45,613 bases of DNA, taken from NCBI GenBank assembly GCA_018005585.1, contig JAGMZX010000022.1:1-45613 (forward strand), written 5' to 3'. The number at the start of each line of letters is the position of its first letter. Positions within the stretch are counted from its first letter, which is position 1. The notes under the pieces are model-generated. The model did no database searches and was not told the DNA's origin. It worked only from the letters and a program-made list of their open reading frames with translations. Position numbers and translations under genes: made by a program. Below are positions 8,018-16,648 of the stretch, piece by piece. This DNA is from Candidatus Hydrogenedentota bacterium (GTDB taxonomy: Bacteria > Hydrogenedentota > Hydrogenedentia > Hydrogenedentales > JAGMZX01).

Positions 8018-9093
8018 TTGTCGCGCACTTGGATGAGCAGATGGACTGGCGCGGCGGCGAGCAGCAGGTCAGCTGGCTTGTGCAGGGACTTGCCGCGTCC
8101 GGCCACGGCGTGATCCTGGCCGGAAAGCCGAAAAGCGCGTTTCTGCAATCCGACCATGGAGGAATTACCGCCGAGCGGATAGAGCTCCCAGTGCGCGGTG
8201 AATGGGACGTGTGGTCTGCGCGGCGTCTGGCGCGTATCATCCGCGAGCGGTCCGTGGATATTGTGCATGCGCATACAAGCCACGCTCATGCTGTCGCCTG
8301 TATGGCGCGGAATTGGGCGGGACGCGGCAAAGTCGTGGTGTCGCGGCGCGTGGATTTCACGCCGCGCCGCGGACCGCTCAATCGCTGGAAGTACCGAGCG
8401 CCGGACCTGTTTCTTTCGGTGTCCCGCAAGGTCGATGAGGTGCTGGCGGCATACGGTGTTCCGGCGCGGTTGCGCGCGGTCGTGCACAGCGCGGTTGACC
8501 TGTCACGGGCTGAGGCGCCGCCGTTGTCGCGACTCGAACTGGGTGTCCCGGAAGCCGCGCCGTTGCTCGTCACCGCGGGGGCGCTCGTTGGACACAAGGA
8601 CCACGCCAATCTGGTTGACGCGATGCCCGCGGTACGGCACGATTTCCCGGGAACACGGCTGCTTATCGCGGGCGACGGCAAGTTGCGCCGGGAATTGGAG
8701 AGACGCATCACGAACCTTGGGCTGGAGGAGTGTGTCACGCTCCTGGGGCATCGCTCAGACGCGCCGCGGATTATCCGGGCCGCGGATGTGTACGTGTCGT
8801 CGAGCTGGTCCGAAGGGCTGGGCACGTCGGTCCTGGAGGCGCTGGCGGGCGGCACGCCCGTGGTCGCGACGATGGCGGGCGGGGCCGCGGAGATGGTGCT
8901 GCCAGGCGAGACGGGCTACCTCGTGCCTTGCCGCGACCCGGAGGCGCTGGCCGACGCGATCGTGATGAGTCTGCGATACCGCGACAAGGCGCGCGCCATG
9001 GCCGCCCGGGGAAGAAACCTGGCAATCGAACAGTTTGGGGTCGAACGGATGGTCCGGGAGACTATTCGGGCGTATGAAATGCTGCTGCGGTAA
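8014..9093 (+). CDS. GT4 family glycosyltransferase
   Basis: A second GT4 glycosyltransferase of 359 residues. The N-terminal loop WRGGEQQVSWLVQGL, the VHAHTSHAHA strand, LLVTAGALVGHKDH and LLIAGDGKLRREL mark the two Rossmann halves. The donor-site region reads SWSEGLGTSVLEALAGG then TPVVATMAGGAAEM. Translation starts at the GTG inside the previous stop (GTGA). It ends the rightward run, only 14 bases from the convergent FAD oxidoreductase gene. The sugar and acceptor are not predictable. Confidence 0.9.
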   Translation: MIVAHLDEQMDWRGGEQQVSWLVQGLAASGHGVILAGKPKSAFLQSDHGGITAERIELPVRGEWDVWSARRLARIIRERSVDIVHAHTSHAHAVACMARNWAGRGKVVVSRRVDFTPRRGPLNRWKYRAPDLFLSVSRKVDEVLAAYGVPARLRAVVHSAVDLSRAEAPPLSRLELGVPEAAPLLVTAGALVGHKDHANLVDAMPAVRHDFPGTRLLIAGDGKLRRELERRITNLGLEECVTLLGHRSDAPRIIRAADVYVSSSWSEGLGTSVLEALAGGTPVVATMAGGAAEMVLPGETGYLVPCRDPEALADAIVMSLRYRDKARAMAARGRNLAIEQFGVERMVRETIRAYEMLLR

Positions 9094-9107
9094 CGAGCGC
9101 GCCGCGA

Positions 9108-10694
9108 TCAATCGCCTTCGCCCAGTTCTTCGAGATACTCTCCTTCCGTGTTGACGTTCCAGACGTTCGCCTTGTCCGTTTGGCCCGCGATGATGTTGTC
9201 TACGGCTTTCATTGCCGTGAGCATCGAGTGATCCTGATTGTTGTATTTGTGCATGCCGTTGCGGCCGACCAGGAACAGGTTCTCGACGGGGTCCAGACAT
9301 GCGCGAATTTCGTCAAATCGGTTATACGCGCCCCAATAGGCGGGATAGGCCTTTTCGACGCGGACCACGACACCGTCCAGCACATCTCCCGGCACGACCG
9401 CGCCGAGCCGCGCCAATTCCTTGGACGCCAGATCGAGTATCGCTTCGTCGGAGAGGCGCCAGACCGCGTCGTCCCGGGTGCAGAAATACTCGAGGCCCAG
9501 CCAGTAATGGTCCGGCCGCGCTACCATATAGCGGCTCCAGTTGTTGTAGATCTGCAGTCGCCCCAGTTTCACGTCTGGTTCCTGGACATAGAGCCAGCTG
9601 TCCGTCAGCGGGCCTTTCGCAGCGCCTTCGTGAAGGCGCAGTTCCCGTACGCACATGCCCACGGTGATGAAGTCCCGGTAACACAGGCCCTGCGCCACTT
9701 CGCGCACCGCGTCCGGCGGCGCGGGGTCGAGTCCCGCGACTACTTCGGACACCGGCATGGACGAAAACACGAAGTCGGGCGTGAAGCGTTCGGTCTCTCC
9801 CGTTTGCAGATTTACCGCGCGCACCTCCGTAATGCGATTACCGGCAAGGGCGAGCCCGGTGACGCGCCGGTGATGGAGCAGCACCCCGCCGCGTTCCTTC
9901 ACACGCTGTGCCGCTTCTTCCCAGAGTTGTCCCGGACCGAACTTCGGATACAGGAAATTCTCTGCCAGCGACGTGCTCGTTTGCGCTGCGTCGTGCCGCG
10001 CCAGCCGGAGTTGGCCGCGCAACCAGTGGCCCAGCGCCTTCGCGACGGACAGGTCCTTGATGCGTTGCGCGCCCCATTCGGCGCTGATGGCGTGGCACGG
10101 CATGCCCCACACCTTTTCCGTGTACGACTCGAAGAAAGTGTGATACAGGGCGTCGCCGAAGCGGTTGATGAGGAAGTGTTCCAGGTTTTCGACAGGCCGA
10201 ACGGGCGAAATGGCCCGGCGCAGGTAGCTGAGGCCGATACGCGCCATCCGCTGCAGGCCGAGTTTGCGCAAGACGGAGGGCGTCAATCGCAGCGGATAGG
10301 GGAACAGCTTGCGGTCGAACAGGATGCTCGATTTGCGCCCGCGCAGCAGCATGACGCGGTCTTCGATATCGGGATCCGGGCCATCGCGCGCCCCCTGCAC
10401 GTGGCGCGACCGATTCTGGTAGCGCAGGGTGATCGCATTCGCGTCGCAACGCTGCAGCGGCAGAATGTTGAACCACCAGTCGAGCACGCGATCGGATTTT
10501 GAAAAGAACCGGTGCCCGCCCATGTCGATGCGATTGCCCTGAAATTCGTGCGTGCGCGCCAGACCGCCGACATAGCCGCTGCGTTCCAGAACTACCGGAA
10601 CGATGTCCGTGCGCGTGGCGAGTTCATAGGCCGCGGTGATGCCCGCAGGACCCGCGCCGATGATGATGGCGTGTCGCGACGTTACAGGAGCCAT
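9108..10694 (-). CDS. FAD-dependent oxidoreductase, protoporphyrinogen-oxidase/UDP-galactopyranose-mutase-like
   Basis: The 528-residue protein opens with a Rossmann FAD motif ([16 protein letters not shown]) and the second-strand [10 protein letters not shown], followed by [18 protein letters not shown]. This combination is found in amine-oxidase-fold proteins related to UDP-galactopyranose mutase and protoporphyrinogen oxidase that often sit near polysaccharide genes. AAAGG lies upstream of the ATG. It is convergent with the GT4 genes, which favours a role in nucleotide-sugar or glycan modification over haem synthesis. The exact reaction is unknown. Confidence 0.8.
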   Translation of the reverse strand: MAPVTSRHAIIIGAGPAGITAAYELATRTDIVPVVLERSGYVGGLARTHEFQGNRIDMGGHRFFSKSDRVLDWWFNILPLQRCDANAITLRYQNRSRHVQGARDGPDPDIEDRVMLLRGRKSSILFDRKLFPYPLRLTPSVLRKLGLQRMARIGLSYLRRAISPVRPVENLEHFLINRFGDALYHTFFESYTEKVWGMPCHAISAEWGAQRIKDLSVAKALGHWLRGQLRLARHDAAQTSTSLAENFLYPKFGPGQLWEEAAQRVKERGGVLLHHRRVTGLALAGNRITEVRAVNLQTGETERFTPDFVFSSMPVSEVVAGLDPAPPDAVREVAQGLCYRDFITVGMCVRELRLHEGAAKGPLTDSWLYVQEPDVKLGRLQIYNNWSRYMVARPDHYWLGLEYFCTRDDAVWRLSDEAILDLASKELARLGAVVPGDVLDGVVVRVEKAYPAYWGAYNRFDEIRACLDPVENLFLVGRNGMHKYNNQDHSMLTAMKAVDNIIAGQTDKANVWNVNTEGEYLEELGEGD

Positions 10695-11191
10695 GCATTG
10701 CCTTTTCTTGACTTATCCCGCTGAAACATTGCGCATTTCAGGACGGTGACGGCATTCTAAATGATGGACCGTACGGGATGAAATTGCGAGACCGGATGCA
10801 GGCGTGACGGTGTCTTGTTTGGGCGGTAGCATTCACGTGAGGACGCGTCCCAGCCAAGGGAGGCGGTTGGACGATGTTCGAGGTAGTGCAGACAGGATGG
10901 GCTCTGCCATAAGGGCGCGCCGCACAATCGCAACCAAGGGGACGGGCGTGGTTCCCTGCGAGGGGACCTCTGGTGCGCGCGCCCGGCAGGACCGATGGCG
11001 GCGCGGACAGCGGGGCCTCCAATTCGCCCTCCGTCATCGCCCCGGGCAGTGGCCAGCATACCCCTGCCCGCCGTTCCAGCGGTTGGACGCGCCGGTGCGA
11101 GGCTCAGCTGGAATAATGCCGGAATGGGGTGGAAGCGGGGATCGTCGCGTGATACACTGCGTCGCCGAAGCCGAAGCAGGGACTGTAGTTC
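10695..11191. other. Long divergent intergenic region with no convincing gene
   Basis: About 500 bases separate the leftward oxidoreductase and the rightward CoA-transferase. Open frames of about 100-155 codons exist here, but their translations are Arg/Pro/Ala-rich, resemble no family and lack good start sites. The segment must hold both promoters; I found no pair of sigma-70-like boxes with good spacing, and no tRNA or clear hairpin. Confidence 0.6.
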
Positions 11192-12889
11192 ATGAATATC
11201 TTCACGAAGACGAAGACGATCTACGATTTTATCAAGTGGCGGGTCACGTGGGACTGGCGGAACACGCACTATAGGTACACGGTGCCGGGCAACCCGCGTT
11301 TCATGGGGCCGCGCGACGCGGTGAAGCTTATTCGCGACGGCGCGGTGGTGGGCCTGACGGGCCTGGGCGCAAACATGCGCGCGTCGATCATGTATTGGGC
11401 CATGCGCGAGGTGTTTCAGGAAACGGGGCATCCGCGCGGGCTGACGCTCTTGTGTCCCGGCGGTTTCGGCGGGCGCGGGCGCGTGCCGGGCACGCCGGAG
11501 GAACTGGGGCTGGACGGGCTCTGCACGCGCCTCTTCACGGGGCACACGGAGACGTTCAAGTCCCTCCTGCGTCTGGCGGACCAGGGCAAGCTGGAATTGC
11601 AGTGCATCCCGCAGGGCACGTTTATCCTGCTGATAGCGGCGATGGCGGATGGCGCGGAATCGCTGTTGACGGACACGGGCTGTGGCACGTTCATCGACCC
11701 GCGCGTCGGCCCGGGTTCGCGGGTCATGAACACGGGTCCGCAGTACGTTCAAGTGGAAGACGGGAAGCTGCGGTACACGTGCCCGAAACTCGACGTGGCG
11801 GTGTTCAATGTGCCGGCCGCGGACCGCAAGGGCAACCTGTACGTGAAACGCGCGGCCATGATCGGCGAGAGCCGCGAGATGGCGCGGGCGGCAAAGAGCA
11901 ACGGCGGCATCGTGATTGCGAATGTAGGCAAGATCGTCAAGGAGGGTTACGACGAGGTGTTCCTGCGCGCGGACGAGGTTGACGCCGTCGTCCATTATCG
12001 GAGAACGGAGCAAACCGGCTCGAAGTACCATCGGCGCCCGCTGAAGTTCCTGACCACGGAGAGCAATCTGTCGCTGGACGAAGCGATTGAGCGCGTGCGC
12101 TACGTCAACCGGCTCGTCGGCGTGACGCCGCTGCGCTCGGAAGTTGACGCGGCCGTGGCGCGCCTTGCTGCGGTCGTGTTCGAAGAGCGCCTGCGCAAGG
12201 GCTGCCTCGTCAATTTTGGCGTGGGCATGCCGGAAGAAGTGTCGCGCCTGCTGTACGACAGCGGCCTGTTCAAAGACATGACGGGCTTCACGGAAAGCGG
12301 CGTATTCGGCGGCGTAGCCGCGCCGGGCATCTTCTTCGGCGCGGGCATTAACCCGACGGAGGTGGTGTCGTCGGCGGAAGCGTTCCGGCGCATGTACCGG
12401 CATCTGGACGCGACCGTGCTCGGGTTCCTGCAGGTAGACGCCGACGGCAATGTGAATGTGTCGAAACGCGGCGAAGGCGCGATCAATTACGTCGGTCCGG
12501 GCGGCTTCATCGACATCACGACGTGCGCGCAGCATATTTTCTTTGTAGGCGCATGGATGGCCAACGCGAAGTTCGCCATTGCCGACGGCGGCATCCGCGT
12601 CGAAAAACCGGGGCCTGTGAAGTTTATGGAACGCGTGGACGAGATCACCTTCAGCGGCGTGGAAGCGCTCAAACGCGGCCAGAAGGTCTTCTACATCACG
12701 CACGTGGGCGCGTTCCGCCTGACCGAACGGGGCATGGAATTATTCCGTGTCATGCGGGGCATCGACGTGCAGCGCGACGTGATCCAGGCCACGCCGATGA
12801 AGATCGTGCTGCCCGAAGACGGGGCGCCGCCCGTTGTCGATGCGTCGGTGATTACCGGCCGCGGCCTGAAACTGTCCCTGCCCGCGTAA
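11192..12889 (+). CDS. Fused alpha-beta class I acyl-CoA:carboxylate CoA-transferase
   Basis: The 565-residue protein resembles the single-chain family I CoA-transferases (propionate or acetate CoA-transferase, YdiF type), which move CoA between an acyl-CoA and a free acid through a glutamyl-CoA intermediate. The alpha half has DGAVVGLTGLGANMRAS and the glycine-rich CPGGFGGRGRVPGTPEE; the beta half has NFGVGMPEEVSRLLY and FTESGVFGG with the presumed catalytic E368. The N-terminus carries a short extra leader (about 35 residues) before the first conserved strand. It is convergent with the DUF1080 gene, two bases apart. The natural substrates cannot be told, but acyl-CoA catabolic genes occur at 38-45 kb. 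Confidence 0.88.
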   Translation: MNIFTKTKTIYDFIKWRVTWDWRNTHYRYTVPGNPRFMGPRDAVKLIRDGAVVGLTGLGANMRASIMYWAMREVFQETGHPRGLTLLCPGGFGGRGRVPGTPEELGLDGLCTRLFTGHTETFKSLLRLADQGKLELQCIPQGTFILLIAAMADGAESLLTDTGCGTFIDPRVGPGSRVMNTGPQYVQVEDGKLRYTCPKLDVAVFNVPAADRKGNLYVKRAAMIGESREMARAAKSNGGIVIANVGKIVKEGYDEVFLRADEVDAVVHYRRTEQTGSKYHRRPLKFLTTESNLSLDEAIERVRYVNRLVGVTPLRSEVDAAVARLAAVVFEERLRKGCLVNFGVGMPEEVSRLLYDSGLFKDMTGFTESGVFGGVAAPGIFFGAGINPTEVVSSAEAFRRMYRHLDATVLGFLQVDADGNVNVSKRGEGAINYVGPGGFIDITTCAQHIFFVGAWMANAKFAIADGGIRVEKPGPVKFMERVDEITFSGVEALKRGQKVFYITHVGAFRLTERGMELFRVMRGIDVQRDVIQATPMKIVLPEDGAPPVVDASVITGRGLKLSLPA

Positions 12890-12891
12890 GG

Positions 12892-13584
12892 CTATTCGAG
12901 CGGCTCGAGGCGCACCATGCGGAACTCGATGGGCGTGCCTTCGCTCTGCAGGCCGATGTAGCCGTCCGTTACCGTGCATTCCGTGGCGACGTTCTGCAAT
13001 ATGCCATTTACGTACACCAGAATCCGGTCTCCCCGGCATTCGATCATGTATTCGTTCCACTCGCCCAGCGGTTTTTCTGTCGCCGTTTCCTTCTTCGGCA
13101 CGCGGCGGTCGATCTGGCCCTTGTGCTCCTTGAACTCCGTGCCGCCGATGACCCAGAAATCGCCCGCGTTGCCTGACATGAGTTGCGCTTCGATGGATTT
13201 CGGCCAGACTTCGTCCTGGTCCTGGATATGCAGCAGCACGCCGTTGTTACCGCCTGCGCCCGGCCAGCGCCATTGCACGCGCAGCCGGTAATTGGCGTAT
13301 TTCGTTTCCGTGCGCATGTAGCCCGCGGGACTGCCTGTGCAACGGATGACGCCGTCCTGCACGGACCAGACGGCCGCCGGGTCGGCATTGGGGTCGGGGA
13401 GGAACAATTTCCAACCCGTGAAGTCCTTGCCATTGAAGAGGTCCACCGGTTCCTTTACGCACGCCACAGGCGCCACAGGGGCGGACTCCGCTTGATCCTT
13501 CGCGCATCCGGACGCCGCTTGTTCCTCCGCGCATCCGGACGCCGCGAAACCTGCCAGGGCCAACAGCAGCAACGCGTTTCTCAT
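12892..13584 (-). CDS. DUF1080 (3-keto-disaccharide hydrolase-like) lipoprotein
   Basis: This is a 230-residue secreted protein. A lipoprotein-type signal (MRNALLLLALAGFAASGC) precedes a DUF1080 jelly-roll domain beginning DLFNGKDFTGWKLF and containing NNGVLLHIQ, SIEAQLMSG and GEWNEYMIECRGD. DUF1080 proteins resemble concanavalin-like lectins, and some cleave 3-keto-glucosides. GAGGAGG five bases before the ATG fixes the start; the frame runs open far upstream only because it shadows the oxidoreductase gene. A 27-base in-frame tandem duplication right after the lipobox gives two copies of ASGC, so two candidate acylation cysteines exist. Confidence 0.88.
   Translation of the reverse strand: MRNALLLLALAGFAASGCAEEQAASGCAKDQAESAPVAPVACVKEPVDLFNGKDFTGWKLFLPDPNADPAAVWSVQDGVIRCTGSPAGYMRTETKYANYRLRVQWRWPGAGGNNGVLLHIQDQDEVWPKSIEAQLMSGNAGDFWVIGGTEFKEHKGQIDRRVPKKETATEKPLGEWNEYMIECRGDRILVYVNGILQNVATECTVTDGYIGLQSEGTPIEFRMVRLEPLE
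13491..13544. repeat. 27-base in-frame tandem duplication
   Basis: Two units (13491-13517 and 13518-13544) are nearly identical and share CGCGCATCCGGACGCCG. They encode SGCAEEQAA and SGCAKDQAE at the start of the mature DUF1080 lipoprotein, duplicating its cysteine. Confidence 0.85.
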
Positions 13585-13706
13585 GAGCACCTCCTCAGCT
13601 TTCATTCGTTCGTGTTTCGTGACATCGGCGTTCACATCGCACCAGCGCAACCATTGTACTAATCGCTGCCGTGCCCGCAAAACCGGATGCGAGAACGAAT
13701 GCTTCC

Positions 13707-13735
13707 TTGGAATTTCCGCTTCGCCGGTGTATTTT
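13707..13735 (+). promoter_or_regulatory. Candidate promoter of the CoA-disulfide-reductase-like gene
   Basis: TTGGAA (13707-13712) and TATTTT (13730-13735) are 17 bases apart, each matching 4/6 of consensus. Transcription would start near 13742, downstream of the first in-frame ATG at 13687 and about 38 bases before the ATG at 13780, which supports the shorter protein. Confidence 0.35.
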
Positions 13736-13779
13736 GTATGACCCTCATGGAGAGTTTTGTTCAACGGGAGAATCTCGGC

Positions 13780-15462
13780 ATGAGAAGCAGCAGGAGCATC
13801 GTCGTGATTGGCGGCGTTGCGGCGGGCACGAAGGCGGCCTCGCGCGTGGCGCGGCTTGACCCCGCCGCGCAGGTAACGGTAATCGAAAAAGGCGCGCACT
13901 TCTCGTACGCGGGGTGCGGGCTTCCTTATTACGTGATGGACCTTGTCCCTGAGCAGAAGGCTCTCTTGAGCACGCCCGCGGGCGTCGTGCGCGACGCGGG
14001 TTTCTTCGCGAAGGTCAAGAACATTGCCATCCGCAGCCGCACCGAAGCCGTCGCGATAGACCGTGAACAGCGCCGCGTGCGCGTGCGCGACCTGAACACG
14101 CAGGAGGAGACCTGGGTCGGCTACGACACGCTCGTTCTTGCCACGGGGGCGCGCCCGGTGGCGCCGCCGCTGCCCGGCATGGACCTCGAAAACGTCACGC
14201 CCGTGCACCACCTGAACGACGCGGAACGAATCAAGGCGTTGCTGGGCTCCGGGGCCGGGCGCGAAGCGGTCATCATCGGCGGCGGCCTCATCGGCGTCGA
14301 GATGGCCGAAGCGCTTGTCGAGCGCGGATGCCGCGTAACGCTGGTCGAGATGCTGCCGCAAGTGCTTGCCATGCTCGACTGGGACATGGCGAAGCTCGTC
14401 GAGCAGCACATGGCCGCGAAGGGGGTACGCGTGCTCACCGGCGCGCGCGTGATGCGTCTGCAGGGCGAGGGCCGAGTCACGGGTGTCGTGACCAACGAAG
14501 GCGAGTACCCGGCCGGCCTGGTTATTGTGGCGGTGGGCGTGCGGCCCAACGCGGAACTCGCGAAGGCCGCGGGGCTTACGGTAGGCGCGCTCGGCGGCAT
14601 TACCGTGGACGCGCAGATGCGCACGAGCGACCCGCACATCTACGCCGCGGGTGATTGCGTCGAGAACACGAACCTGCTCACGGGCAAGCCGTGTCTCGCG
14701 CCGCTCGGTTCCACGGCGAACAAACAGGGCCGCGTCGTGGCGAACAACATCTGCGGCGCGGCAGACACGTTCCCGGGCGTGCTGGGCAGCGCGGTCTGCA
14801 AGGTCTTTGACTTTTGTGTGGCGCGCACGGGACTCAGCATGGCGCAAGCGCAGACCGGGGGTCGCGATGTGGTCTCCGTTATCGCGCCCGGACCAGACAA
14901 GCCGCACTACATGCCCGCGGCCAAGCCGATTATCCTCAAGCTCGTCGTCGAAAAGATGACCCGGAAACTGATTGGCGCGCAGGCCGTTGGCCCGGGCGCC
15001 GGCGACAAGCGCATTGATGTGGCGGCGATGGCCATCACAGCGGGCATGACCGTCGACCAGCTTGCCAAGACGGACCTGTGCTACGCGCCGCCGTTCTCGC
15101 CCGCGATGGACAACATCATCACCGCCGCGGACGTGGCGCGGAACAAGCTCGACGGTGTATTCCAGGGCGTCAGCGCGGCCGAGGTGAAGGAGAAGCTCGA
15201 CCTCGGCGACGATTTCATCCTGCTCGACGCGCGCAGCCCCGGCGAGTTTCGGGAAATGCGCCTGCCGCGCAGCGTCAACATTCCCCTCGGCGCGCTGCGC
15301 GCGCGGCACGGCGAACTCAGCAAAGACAAGGAGATTGTCACGTTCTGCAAGGTATCGCTGCGCGGGTACGAGGCCGCCTTGATCCTGAAGGCCGCGGGCT
15401 TCCAACGCGTGCGCGTCCTCGATGGCGGCATCGCCGCCTGGCCTTACGACAAGGAGACGTGA
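13780..15462 (+). CDS. CoA-disulfide reductase-like flavoprotein with C-terminal rhodanese domain
   Basis: The 560-residue protein joins a pyridine-nucleotide-disulfide oxidoreductase (about 1-450) to a rhodanese domain (about 465-560). The FAD motif VVIGGVAAGTKAASR is followed by the single redox cysteine of the CoA-disulfide reductase/NADH oxidase group in YAGCGLPYY (C46). A second Rossmann motif (IIGGGLIGVEMAEAL) binds NAD(P)H, and AAGDC contacts FAD. The rhodanese loop holds C523 in TFCKVSLRG. Such fusions reduce CoA-disulfide, CoA-persulfide or polysulfide. The start at 13780 follows GGGAG by nine bases and a plausible promoter; an ATG 93 bases upstream is less likely. Confidence 0.9.
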   Translation: MRSSRSIVVIGGVAAGTKAASRVARLDPAAQVTVIEKGAHFSYAGCGLPYYVMDLVPEQKALLSTPAGVVRDAGFFAKVKNIAIRSRTEAVAIDREQRRVRVRDLNTQEETWVGYDTLVLATGARPVAPPLPGMDLENVTPVHHLNDAERIKALLGSGAGREAVIIGGGLIGVEMAEALVERGCRVTLVEMLPQVLAMLDWDMAKLVEQHMAAKGVRVLTGARVMRLQGEGRVTGVVTNEGEYPAGLVIVAVGVRPNAELAKAAGLTVGALGGITVDAQMRTSDPHIYAAGDCVENTNLLTGKPCLAPLGSTANKQGRVVANNICGAADTFPGVLGSAVCKVFDFCVARTGLSMAQAQTGGRDVVSVIAPGPDKPHYMPAAKPIILKLVVEKMTRKLIGAQAVGPGAGDKRIDVAAMAITAGMTVDQLAKTDLCYAPPFSPAMDNIITAADVARNKLDGVFQGVSAAEVKEKLDLGDDFILLDARSPGEFREMRLPRSVNIPLGALRARHGELSKDKEIVTFCKVSLRGYEAALILKAAGFQRVRVLDGGIAAWPYDKET

Positions 15463-15505
15463 AGCACGTCCGGGTCTCTCTGGATTGCGGCTCGCTTTCT
15501 CGCCG

Positions 15506-16486
15506 TTACCAGCCGCGCTTGCGCATTGCGTCCATGGTTTCGCGGTCCGTCGCGAGCGGCGGGTCGATCGACAGCGCAGCGACCGCCGCCCGCTCCTCGG
15601 GCGTCAGGCGCAGTTCGAGACAACGGAGCGTCTCGTTGAATTGTTCGAGGTTGCGCGCGCCCACGATCGTCGATGTGACCAGCGGATGGCTCATGACCCA
15701 CGCCACGGCCAGCGCGGCTGGGGAACGCCCGCGCTCCGCGGCATAGGCGATGAACCGTTTCGTAACCTCGACGTATACCGGGTTGCCGTAGCGCTGGCGG
15801 TACATTTCCACCTCCGTCAAGCGTCCCGCCTCGCCGCGCAGGTATTTGCCCGTCAGCATCCCCGCGCCAATCGCGTTATACGGCACAATCGCCAGCCCCG
15901 CATAGGCCGCAAGCGGAAGAATCTCCACTTCCGCCTGCCGCTTCAGCAGGCTGTACATCGGTTGCGCCGCTACGACCGGAGGATATCCTCGCGCCTCCGC
16001 TACGGCCAGGGCCTTCATCGTCTGCCACGCCGCGAAATTCGACACGGCGATATACATGACCTTGCCCTGTTCGACCAGCGTGTGCGCCGCTCCCAGCGTC
16101 TGCTCGATGGCCGCGTTCTCGTCCCAATGATGCAGATACAACAGATCGACGTAATCCGTCTGCAGCCGGCGCAGGCTTTTCTCGACCGCCCGCAGCAGGT
16201 TGCGCCGCGACAGGCCCTCGTCGTTCCTGCCTCCGCCCGTAGGAAAATAGACCTTCGTCGCGAGGATCAGTTCGTGCCGGTGCGGGCCGATCCACCGGCC
16301 CACGATCTCTTCCGTAACGCCCTTGTTGTAGTTCGTGGCCGTGTCGAAGAAATTGATGCCGGCGTCGAGCGCGCGGTCCATCAGCGCCCGCGACGCCGCC
16401 TCGTCCGCCTCATTCCCGAACGTCATCGTCCCCAGCGCCAATTCCGACACCAGCACACCCGTCCTGCCCAGCCGCACGTATTCCAT
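15506..16486 (-). CDS. Aldo/keto reductase
   Basis: This 326-residue NADPH-dependent oxidoreductase has the (beta/alpha)8 fold of the YghZ/Kv-beta-like aldo/keto reductases, which reduce aldehydes and ketones. It begins MEYVRLGRTGVLVSELALGT. The catalytic tetrad is visible as D48 and Y53 (FFDTATNYNKG), K78 (LATKVY) and H119 (YLHHWD). GAGGAG lies 11 bases upstream of the ATG and a TTGCAG-17-TATAAA promoter lies just beyond, so the longer open frame upstream is not used. The substrate is unknown. Confidence 0.93.
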   Translation of the reverse strand: MEYVRLGRTGVLVSELALGTMTFGNEADEAASRALMDRALDAGINFFDTATNYNKGVTEEIVGRWIGPHRHELILATKVYFPTGGGRNDEGLSRRNLLRAVEKSLRRLQTDYVDLLYLHHWDENAAIEQTLGAAHTLVEQGKVMYIAVSNFAAWQTMKALAVAEARGYPPVVAAQPMYSLLKRQAEVEILPLAAYAGLAIVPYNAIGAGMLTGKYLRGEAGRLTEVEMYRQRYGNPVYVEVTKRFIAYAAERGRSPAALAVAWVMSHPLVTSTIVGARNLEQFNETLRCLELRLTPEERAAVAALSIDPPLATDRETMDAMRKRGW

Positions 16487-16528
16487 CTGGCTTTGTTCTC
16501 CTCTTTCCTGGTCTATGCCGGTTTCGAG

Positions 16529-16557
16529 TTTATACTCATCCTTCCACGCCTCTGCAA
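16529..16557 (-). promoter_or_regulatory. Candidate sigma-70-like promoter of the aldo/keto reductase
   Basis: Read leftward, TTGCAG (16552-16557) and TATAAA (16529-16534) are 17 bases apart. The -10 box matches 5/6. A start near 16522 would give a leader of about 36 bases holding the GAGGAG ribosome site. Confidence 0.45.
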
Positions 16558-16648
16558 GCGGCTTGGAGAACCCGCGTCGGGGATTGGCCCGAGCGAGCGA
16601 GTCCTCGATCGCGACGTGCCTGTACCTTGCAGGGGGGGATACTTGCAG

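Noticed and set aside
10738-11274. Small frames in the 10.7-11.2 kb gap
   Set aside because: No ribosome site, no family resemblance and biased Arg/Pro/Ala composition.
10757-12703. A 648-codon leftward open frame
   Set aside because: It is antisense to the CoA-transferase; the His/Arg/Ala-rich translation shows no fold or motif.
13585-15405. Upstream extension of the DUF1080 frame on the minus strand
   Set aside because: It is antisense to the flavoprotein gene; a strong ribosome site and signal peptide fix the start at 13584.
15422-16648. Upstream part of the rightward frame leading into the beta-helix remnant
   Set aside because: It is antisense to the aldo/keto reductase and codes Arg/His-rich text unrelated to beta-helix rungs; the open frame joins them only by chance.
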